A DNA stretch of 64,000 nt from Gelatoporia subvermispora B (lineage: Eukaryota > Basidiomycota > Agaricomycetes > Polyporales > Gelatoporiaceae), in the NCBI GenBank assembly GCA_000320605.2, contig KB445817.1, positions 1-64,000 of the forward strand, read 5' to 3'. Shown piece after piece: positions 55,379 through 64,000 of the stretch (position 1 is its first letter; every line of letters begins with the position of its first letter). Under the pieces are notes generated by a model. It saw nothing but the letters and a program-made list of their open reading frames with translations. It was not told the origin of the DNA and made no database searches. Made by a program: the position numbers and the translations under genes.

Positions 55379-58216
55379 TCAATACTCCCTTGACTTTTTC
55401 ATCTTTGCGCCGATGACCTCGTTGATTCGCGTGACAACTTCGTCTTCCGGGTCGACGTACGCCTATGTGAGTACTCAGAAAGCGATTAGGATAGACTGAT
55501 GTTTCTCAACGAACCTTGCACCAGTTTCTAATATCTGCAAGCTTGTCCACTGCTCCAGCCTCGCCTAAGAGGTTCTGCCACGGGTAGACGTCGGTGACCC
55601 ATTCATGCATGTTCTTTGCTGCGAAGTCTTGGAGTGATCGACATAGCGACACATCGTACTCTGCTTCGAGGATTTGACTTGTCCAATGGCAGGTTGCTTG
55701 GGCCCATACCCATGCTGATTCGGAATTAGCACGCCGCGCTGTGGTAGCATCCGATCGGGAAAGGAGCCGCAGCATGCCTTCCGCGATGATCGCATGTCCA
55801 TGCGGGGGCTCGACGAGAAACGCTTGGTCAGTGCAACGCGCTTTGTCCATGAGAAACTGCGGAAAGCTCGCATGACAAGCCTTGGTCTTCGCTGTTGGTA
55901 TCCCGTACTCGTCATCGATGTTGAGCACGGAGCTAAGACGTTCAATAACGTCCATGGTAACGTTTACCGGGATACCAACAGGTTCAAGGTGAAGGGCGGA
56001 CAAGCCAGTGGGTGCATCGATGAGGACAATCCATGCCAGAACCTTCTGAACGTTGACCATGCGCTCCTTGTCGTCCCTTAGCTCGTCGAATGCGGTGCTG
56101 AGGATTGTGCCGTACAACATGTCGAGCTTCTGGTACATGCGTGTTGGGCCCATAGATCCCTGCGATGCTAACAGCTTATCGTAGATTGCTACGGCGTAGT
56201 ACTTGTCCTGGACGAGGAACCTGGTGATGGTGCTTGCATAGACGAAGAGCCCGTCGGAGAGGTTGGTGAGCTCTTTCACTGCGTTGGGCCGCTGTTCGAT
56301 GAGGGCAAATCTACCTCGTCGCGCGCATTTACGGAACTCGGCGTCAATGAACAGGCGGATATCATCATCAACTCCAGGTTCTTTCTGTAGGTCCCGGAAA
56401 GTAATTGGTTGGTTTTCCGCGGAATGGTGTAATGCGTCCATTATGTATGTCTCCGGACGGCTCGCGATTAGGACACGTAGGAAGGGGAGCTTACGAGCCG
56501 CTTCACAGATGAGCTGCAGCATCTCTGAGACGACACCATATGGGCTATTGATGCATTCGTCCACGCCGTCCAAGACGAACAGCACTGACGATGGAGGGCC
56601 GGGTAACCCGTTCAATGAGTTAATGATGAGCGCCTGTAGTTGGTGCTCAAGAGCTTGCGAAGGACTCTGCGTGAGGTATTCACGAGCCGCTTGGGAAACG
56701 ATGGGTCTCGTCTGGGCATTGAATGACGCCAACTGGTATGCGAGCGTTGGGAAGACGCGATACGCGTTGCGACAATCCTCCACTGCGCGATTGAAGAAGA
56801 ACGAGGCGCCCAATTGCTCCGAACCTAGCTGCCGCAGAAGCGCGTGCATGATCGAGGATTTGCCCATGCCAGCGCGACCGTGCAGGACGTATATATTGGA
56901 CGCTTGACCTTCCCCTTTCACCCACTGGAAGAGATCCTTCAAAATTGTCTTGCGCGTTCCAGGCTGCAATCGGGACTTCTCGTCTGTGAGATACGACTTG
57001 TATGAGGCGTCGGCAGGAAACAGCCTTTGTAAGATCTCTTGATCTAGGCATTTTGAATGTAAGCGCCACTCTGTGCTACAACGCACTTCGGGACTAACCT
57101 CCCATCTGCCGCTCATGCGTTCGTTGTTCTGCATCCCTCCACTCTTCGCGCTCGGCTCTCCGTCTTTCTGAGTCCTCGCGTTCCGCTTTCTCACTTAATT
57201 CGCGTTCCCTTCGCTCTCGTTCTAGCTCTCTCCTCTGAGCTATGCTTCGCTCACTGTGTTCGTTTAACTTGAGCTCCATACGCTAACAGAGTTTCAGAAA
57301 CGTATGTGACGGGTTCAAGCATGAATTTCACTCACCCGAAGCGCACTTGTTGTTTCATGTGCTTCCCGTACACCGTGAGCCAAAAGCTGCTGAATGTTGA
57401 TCTCTCCTTGGATCTGTCTCCCAGATGAACGGTCGATCTCCAATCGATGTGGGATTTCACTGACCCTAAACTGATTCGTAGCATCATCGATCCTCTGTCG
57501 GATCGAGTCGAGGACTTCGGCATCACGACTCGCGTGCCAAGTTGCGGATATCCAGTTGCTATGCTTCACCTCATTCGCGGATCGTAGAATATCATGCAAC
57601 GTTCTACAGAACCACCCGTGAGTCTGAGATTTCAGTACCAAGGTATTTTATATACGTTACGAGGGTATCAATTCGCCGCTTCAGTGGAGATGAATGCTCA
57701 AGTCTTTCCCTCATCTGGTTCCGTTCCGCCGGGGCCAGGAACATCAATTGCGGTGACGCCTCACCCACGGTGGCATTCAAAAGTTCGATAAGGGCGTTGA
57801 TACTGCGCATCACCTCAACCCTATCAGAGGTGATGGTTCTGGCATCCTGGGCAACGAGAAGCGTGAGTTGGCCATATCACTCCGGCATAGATAACACTCA
57901 CTCTCATCTTGCTGACAAGAGATTTTACGAGGGTAACTGCGGGACTTAGGCCGACTACCGGGACCATTGACAAGAAGCCGTCGCTGGCCTCGAGAATCCC
58001 CTCGATATTCGCAAGCAGAACATCCCATTCCTCGGCATGTTTGGTGGGTGCCGAACGTTCACCCGACTCTACTGGTGCCTATATGGGTCACATCAGCGAG
58101 GTGGTCTCAGGTTTGAAAGCAGACCGTACAATCGGGATTCGGTCCACGGAAACATTATTCAACGATTGAGGCCTGCTCTTGTTCTTACGCAGACGGCCGA
58201 ATAGGTTTGCTTTCAT
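55379..58216 (-). CDS. NACHT-domain NLR-like protein without C-terminal repeats
   Basis: Exons on the minus strand: 58130-58216, 57902-58078, 57616-57846, 57336-57569, 57099-57282, 55515-57043 and 55379-55462. Introns are 46-55 nt. The predicted protein is 841 aa. The N-terminal helical module (residues about 30-170: EEWDVLLANIEGILEASDGF, VGLSPAVTLVKSLV) resembles the adaptor regions of Agaricomycete NLRs. A charged coiled coil of Arg/Glu repeats lies near 247-300. The NACHT P-loop GRAGMGKS is at 360-367 and Walker B LFVLDGVDE at 459-467. A helical winged-helix-like region follows. There are no WD40, ankyrin or TPR repeats; the protein ends shortly after the NTPase arm, with the last exon ending AKMKKSREY. 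Likely role: self/non-self recognition or regulated cell death. The partner domain is unknown. Confidence 0.87.
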
Positions 58217-59096
58217 GAGTCGTTGAAGGAGAGAATGGGGGTACAGAGAGTGAAGCTGGCACGGCGACTGCGAAACATCCAGGAACCACGAGCATAGCAC
58301 GAGTCATGCGAAAGGCAATGATTGGAAGGAGAAGAAACTGCCACCACACGGATACAGCACTCTCGTCGAAATAGGCTAGCACGATGTCAGATGCTATGCG
58401 CGGGGTTTCAACTTGTCAAGTGTACCTCCCCTTTTCTTGTCTTTGTTAACGACGTGCCTGATATTTGAGTCTATTATCTTGCACATTTCAGCGAGCACGG
58501 GTCAACCACAATATGCGACAGGAAGTACTGTAAGTCTACATATTGGGTGCGGTAACCGAATCAGGGCCATGATATCAATCCCACATACGTACAACCTAGT
58601 ACATCAAGAAGAGCAGAGGATTTTCGTCAAAGTTTGAGCTTCAGACGGCGGCAGATGTTGTCGAGGGAGGAGCAGCCTTCTGCATTGAGACATAGCACCT
58701 TGACGAAACTCTGTGAGCAGACTATCAAACTGTGCGAGGTTCTTCCGGTCCACGTTGATAACGCCGCATAGCTGTGCGCGCCGTGCAAGTGGGATCATTC
58801 CGAACCTGTGTCGGTACCTACCAGGAAACCAGAATCTTACCTTTTAGCACCGTTCACAAGTCTCCACAGTCATTTTGAACGTGTACGATGCCCTTAATGC
58901 AGTATAGTTGACATTGAAGGGTGTTACCTACTCACCAGAGCGATTGATTCTGGACGTTAGATGATCAAGTTGTCGGTAGCGGACACTCTCACGGAGGTGT
59001 GCACAAAGATGAACAATTCAGGAATTTTCCTATGTTTTCCTATGTTACACAAGCATGCTGCAAGAGGCCTCACGGGTCGCACTGGGGATGGACAGA
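58217..59096. other. Intergenic, no supported gene
   Basis: 880 nt between the NLR start and the hydrolase stop, both on the minus strand. It holds the NLR promoter. Short hydrophobic frames at 58413-58637 have no recognised relatives. Confidence 0.55.
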
Positions 59097-60182
59097 CTAC
59101 TTTGAGGCAAATTGCTCCCGGATCCAGCCAGCGACCTCATAGCCCCACGCATCGCCCTGTCCAGTCATCAACGCCAAGTGCGGACTGACATGGTTGTGCC
59201 CTTTCATGACCGAGAGCTTGACGTCTTTCCCCAGCCTCTTGCTGAGAATCCTGTGGAATATCTCGTTGCCCTGCGCGATCGCCTCTGGCTCTCGCTCACT
59301 CATGAGCATGAATACCTCCGGGAGGCGCGCAAGGAGCTCGTCCGAGGCGTTCTCGAGTAGCACCCGCGGAGCCTTCTCCGCTGCCTCTGGGCCTGTGCCG
59401 TAGTATCGATCAACCGCATCTAGACGCAGCGATGGGGAGAATTGGTACGCCCCGCCGGTGAGGACCAGGCCGCGGACACGGTCGAGGACGTCAGTGGGGA
59501 GCAGGCCGGGGTAGAGGACCATAGTTGCGGTGTGGTTCGAACCCGCGGAGTGGCCGTGGACGAATATCTGGCTAGTGTCGCCCTTGATAGAGCCGGAGGA
59601 TACTGCTTCGGGTGCTGGACGACCCAGATTATGGCGTCACGTATGTCCTCTGGCGGCTGAGGGAACTTCACTGAGGGCACGAGGCGGTAGTCGGCTATAA
59701 CCAGGATAAACCTGATGGAAGGTCCGTTGCCAGTGTCAATCTAGCCTGACATGCGTGTGGTCGACACGTACCCTTGCTTGGCGAAGAAAGCGCCCACGTT
59801 ACGATAAACCAAGTCGTATGGCGGGGCGAGCACACGGTCCCCGTTCACGAATCCTCCACCATATTCGAAGAATACTATGGGAACCGTTCCCGAGATAGGC
59901 TTGCTCCCCTCTGGAGGATAGTACACGTCGAGCTACACTCTCCATGTCAGTCGAGAGCAGCAGATCGTAGCGATCGTGCGTACTTGGTGCCTGTCAGTGG
60001 GCCCATATTGGAAGGTCTTGCGCTCGACGCTCTCAATCTCAGCCTCCTTGGCCTGCAGGAGGGGAAAGAAAGCCTTCCTGGCTGTGCGATTTGAACAATT
60101 GGTTTCAAGGTTCGACAAATGGCGTACTGGGTTCGATAACCAGATGGATCGCTGTCTCCGGGATTGCAGCTACGGCTTCCAT
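59097..60182 (-). pseudogene. Alpha/beta hydrolase with a single frameshift
   Basis: Exons on the minus strand: 60128-60182, 59984-60081, 59772-59932 and 59097-59711. Introns are 46, 51 and 60 nt. Family of esterase/lipase-like hydrolases: KTFQYGPTDRHQ, LDVYYPPEGS, FFEYGGGFVNGDR (oxyanion region), VIADYRLVPSVKFPQPPEDI, nucleophile GHSAGSNHT, and catalytic His region MKGHNHVSPHL. All splice joins keep frame, but inside the last exon the frame before KQYPP and the frame after GSIKGDT differ by one base at about 59593-59600 (CCTCCGG). A one-base deletion explains it. Apart from this the gene is intact, so it is a very young pseudogene or a sequence error. The start ATG is at 60182. Confidence 0.8.
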
Positions 60183-61190
60183 AATGCGGAGTTACGTTGT
60201 AAAAGGATTGAGAGGACGTGCGCCTGTGTTACAGTGAGAACCATCTCACCTCAAGGGCTTTATAAGCTGAGCAGGTCATGCGGGAGGCCGGCGACCCGTA
60301 TCCATATTAGTTTTGACCCTGCTCGCGCGGCAAATGAGCGGAGAACTTGAACCCATAATCATAGCGTGCTGGAGTGCTAGAGCTATCAGCTTCAAGTATA
60401 AAGGTCAAGGTATCCGATGCACGAGTCGCTAAGCGATTCGTATGCGCACCGTTCATGTATACCGTCGTTCTCAAAACAAGGAAATACGAGATCGGTTGGC
60501 AGCTTGCTGTTCGGACTGATTCAGCGGTTCGGTTCGCTACGAATAAATCAAGTACGTAACATAGCTCCTGGAAGCCTGAAACCTTTGTCGACTCTTGTCA
60601 CTACGTTCTTTTGTGCGTTTTCTCTGCTATAACCAAGGCAATATAGTTTCTAGTCGTCATAACAGCAAGTTTAGGCGAGATTATGCATCCATGTTACAAA
60701 GCCGTTTGGTACAACCTGACGAGCAAAGTGGCAATGACGTCAACTCCTCCCGGATTTGGACAACCTATTGCCGAAAGTAGGAGGAGGGCGTTTGCAACTC
60801 CGAACAGCTTCTGTGAGCACTTTGCATGTAAAGTGAGGTAGCGAGCGTGTTGAGCTTTCTACTCCTTTTCCCCAACCCCCACCTCTTCCACCGTTTACCG
60901 CAGGAGCGGTCTCGGCTCATTTGAATAGTGAAACCTACCCGTATCCTTCCTGGTCCTAGCCGGCAACATCGTCCTAGTCTTCTCGATGATTGGACCGCAA
61001 TCACCATCAGCAAAACGAACCGAACCCCAAACACGCGACCAGGCACGCAGACCGGCGTTTAGCAGGTCATAGCGTTCCTTCGCATCGTGCCTGATCACGT
61101 CTTGACGTCGTTGGACACAACGACAACGGAGGCATCGACCACACCGACGCTCAATTACATGACGACGAGGTCCACCGTAGGCCCTTAGCG
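60183..61190. promoter_or_regulatory. Shared upstream region of hydrolase and WD40 gene
   Basis: About 1 kb between divergent starts (hydrolase at 60182 on minus, WD40 gene at 61191 on plus). No specific site or extra gene is supported. Confidence 0.5.
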
Positions 61191-64000
61191 ATGGCGCCGC
61201 CGCGACGCCGAGTTTCCTATGTAATACCCCCGCCAACGGACCCCGCACCACGCCTGCAGCTTCCTCCGCAGGGGCTGCCGAGGAACGGCGCAATAGGCCC
61301 TCTCCTCGTCCCTTCTCACCAACCTGTGCCGTCGCCGGCGACTTCACCAACAAGATGGGGCCAGCACCCGCGACACAGACTTGGCGTCGTCTCACTCGCG
61401 CTAGACACATCAACACAACTCGTCGGCCGCGCGACGCCGGAAGGGATCCTCTACACGGGCGGGCGTGACGGTCTTGTGAATTCCTGGGACCTCAGGATCC
61501 CTATGAAGCAGAGGGCGCAGCGGTATGGGATGTCTGGGAGGAGCGCACGGCACTGGGAGATCATGACTAACTGGGCCGACGACGTTATCGAGGAGGAGGC
61601 TGACGAGGGCGAGGAGTTCAGAAGCGACGGCGATGTGCTCGGCGAGGTTGTTGGGAAGACTCGGCGGCGTATACCCAGAGCTGAGGACCAGATTCCGTCT
61701 GAGGAGCAGTGGGAGACGGATGGGGATGCGCTGGACGCGTTCAAGGTGAGCGAGCGTTCAGTGTCGGTCTCAGGTCAATGGTGTGAACGCCCGTTCTCCC
61801 CTGCGCCGTCCAGAGTTCGCCGTCGACACAATTCCGACAATCCGCGCAAGTGCACTCTGACTGGGTGAACGACATCTTGCTGTGCAACCATAACCAAACT
61901 CGTGCGTGCGTTTGCTTCGTCTAACCCTCCCAGTACGCACTCAACATACTCGCCCACAGTGGTTTCCGCCTCCTCTGACGGTACGGTGCGAGCATGGTCT
62001 CCGCACGCTCCTGTGCCGGAGGAGCCTGTCACGGTTGGCATGCACGCTGACTACGTGCGCTGTCTCTCACATTGGTACATCGTCTCAACTAGTTTATTGC
62101 CCTGTGCTCATGCTGTCCAGTCGAGACCAGGGCTGGATTGCGACTGGTTCGTTCGACCGCACTATCAAACTCTGGGACCTTAATACGGCGGGCTCTAACC
62201 CGGTCACCGGCTCCGCACCACTCATGACCTTGAGTACCCCAGACGTGTCGGGGCCCAAGTCGTCGATATACGCGCTCGCGACAGATCCGTATGGCTCAGT
62301 CGTAGTATCCGGTACTCCAGAGCGAGTTATTAGGATGTGGGATCCGCGTTCGGGCAAGCGGATAGGGAAGCTGGTAGGTCACACGGATAACATCCGTGCC
62401 ATCCTGATCTCAGAAGACGCCAAGTATGTGAGTATATTTCCTGCCGGGACATACGTAGAAATTGGGCTTATCAATGGCAGATACTCACAGGATCAGCAGA
62501 TGGTACGGACACCGACATCATGTGCTCCTCTACTTATCTCACTCTTCTTCCGCATAGCATCTGTCAAGCTGTGGTCGTTATCCTCGCAGCGGTGTCTGCA
62601 CACATTCACATATCACACAGAGTCCGTATGGTCACTGTACTCGGCGCACCCTTCCCTCGAAATCTTCTACTCTGGCGACCGCTCTGGACTGGTGTGCCGC
62701 GTCGACGTGGAGGGCTGCGCGGACGTGTCGGAGGGCGAGTGCGCCGTGCTATGCCAGGACACTGATGAGCGGGGCGTCTCGGAAGGCATCAACAAGATTG
62801 TTGCTGCGGACGACACATTCGTGTGGACAGCGTCGGGCAGCTCCAGCGTCAAGCGATGGAAGGTACCGCCTCGGCGAGCCGTCCGTGCGGCCACGCTGAG
62901 TACGAGCGGCGAAGGGCTCGACAGTCCTGTCGTCTCTCCAATGTCCGGAGAATTCAGCAGAGACACATACGGGCCGCGATCGAAGAGGAACTCGCTCGAC
63001 TTATCGCGCACCCGCGCGCGATCGCCACTACGCCAGGGCCCCGGCTTCCTTCCATATGACCCCGCTGCACCCATGCAGCGCAGCACGAGCCCCGTACACT
63101 TACCCCGCGCACCGAAATCGTCTATGTCCCCGTCTGTCTCGCCTTCCCTTAAATCTGCAGACCCCTCCCCGCCGGAGGCAGACCCCGACTACGAACGTGA
63201 GGGCGAGGACACGTGGTATGGCATCCCGTTCGAGAGTCTTGTCCGCCTCACATCGCCGCATGAACCATTCACCGGGTTTGGCATGGCTGGCTCACTGTTA
63301 CGCGGACGCGACCCGGAGATCGCGACGCTCTACTCGGCGGCGTCAGTCATGAGCGTCCCGCGCATGACTCGCCCACCAATGCTGTCCGTCCTGCAGCCGC
63401 AGAGCTCGACCCAACAGCCGCCGCGGAGCGCAAGCCCGTTCCACTCGGAGACAGTGTACTCGCAAACCCGCTTGGGCGAGGAAACTCAGACTCTACACCC
63501 TGCCGCTCGGGCGCGCGCTGCGTTCGAGGATCGGGAGGTCGCAGCGGATGCCGTGCCCCTGCGTCGCGCCCCGGATGAGGTGGTGCAGGGCGAACACGGC
63601 CTGGTGCGGTGCGCGATGCTGAACGACCGTGTGCATGCGCTCACGGTCAATACTGCTGGCGAAGTGGCGGTGTGGGATATCATTCGTGGTGTGTGCCGTG
63701 GACGATATCCCAGTGAGGACGTAGCGGCTGCTAGCGTGGGTGGAAGTGTGAGCAGTATCGCGAGCGAATGCGAGAAGGCGACAATCCTCGAGAGGAGCCC
63801 AAGGGAGGCGCTGGAGACAGTGAGAGAGCGGATTGAGGGAGAGGCGGTGGTCCAGTCGTGGGCGACGGTGGACACGAAGACGGGGCAGCTCACTGTACAT
63901 CTCAATGAACGATGCTTTGAGGCGGAGATCTATGCTGATGAGGCTGGATATGAGTATGATCGGCGGTATGGAGACGAGATCAGACGTACGTCTCAAGCTT
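61191..64000 (+). CDS. WDR48: WD40 protein of the WDR48 (UAF1/Bun107) family, 3' truncated by window
   Basis: Cofactor that binds and activates ubiquitin-specific proteases. Exons 61191-61745, 61814-61901, 61960-62074, 62121-62427, 62481-62502 (22 nt) and 62558-63985; the last ends at a likely donor GTACGT, so the gene continues past the window. Introns are 46-68 nt. Propeller blades include [96 protein letters not shown] and [19 protein letters not shown]. An acidic insertion sits after blade 1 ([10 protein letters not shown]). The long C-terminal exon has a Ser/Pro-rich linker, then [20 protein letters not shown] and the start of the DUF3337-like region. Confidence 0.92.

Noticed and set aside
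57604..57813. Small separate gene upstream of the NACHT gene
   Set aside because: Phase-compatible GT-AG introns on both sides make it exon 3 of the NLR.
62520..62765. Separate small gene inside the WD40 locus
   Set aside because: It reads through intron 5 of the WD40 gene; the spliced frame gives a continuous blade ([12 protein letters not shown]).

Overview
The window is the left end of a chromosome from a basidiomycete fungus, most likely an Agaricomycete. It opens with (CCCTAA)n telomeric repeat. Genes are cut by many short GT-AG introns (mostly 46-68 nt). Several families are typical of Agaricomycetes: a DUF6535 membrane protein, an F-box/LRR protein, a NACHT-type NLR and an expanded set of TKL kinases. 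No tRNA, rRNA or CRISPR array was recognised. All exon models below were built by hand from splice signals and reading frame, so they are predictions.

Layout. 1-830: telomere, two copies of a hairpin-rich subtelomeric repeat, and a small Cys4 zinc-ribbon ORF that ends inside telomere-like sequence. 1266-7390: a dense housekeeping block with farnesyl diphosphate synthase (ERG20), mitochondrial HSP60, and the complex III assembly chaperone CBP3, which is divergent from HSP60. 7391-16860: two tandemly duplicated genes for a multipass membrane protein, with a complete non-autonomous DNA transposon between them (33-bp terminal inverted repeats, 7-bp target duplication). 16860-27390: a gene-poor zone with a very GC-rich repeat family, a kinase pseudogene it appears to interrupt, degraded ORFs and a long pyrimidine-rich stretch. 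27395-28324: a single-exon protein with a possible PD-(D/E)XK nuclease fold. 30657-39446: a signalling cluster with a TKL kinase whose frame runs into a Pcl-type cyclin, an F-box protein, a MAPKKK-like pseudokinase and a second, damaged TKL kinase. 43263-45366: a DUF6535 protein. 46489-48298: squalene epoxidase (ERG1). 49199-53861: a very large RhoGEF. 54372-55179: a repeat element with imperfect terminal inverted repeats. 55379-58216: a NACHT NLR without C-terminal repeats. 59097-60182: a frameshifted alpha/beta hydrolase. 61191 to the right edge: a WDR48-like WD40 protein, cut by the window.

How the parts relate. ERG20 and ERG1 act in the same isoprenoid/sterol route, about 45 kb apart. HSP60 and CBP3 are both mitochondrial biogenesis factors reading out of one shared promoter region with two CACGTG boxes. 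The accessory middle shows signs of birth and decay of signalling genes: three TKL kinase copies in different states, a pseudokinase that has lost every catalytic residue, and apparent in-frame joining of a kinase with a cyclin that carries one in-frame TGA. The strongest candidates for something new are the TKL kinase-cyclin fusion and the telomere-proximal triple-hairpin repeat, whose two copies show compensatory base changes.
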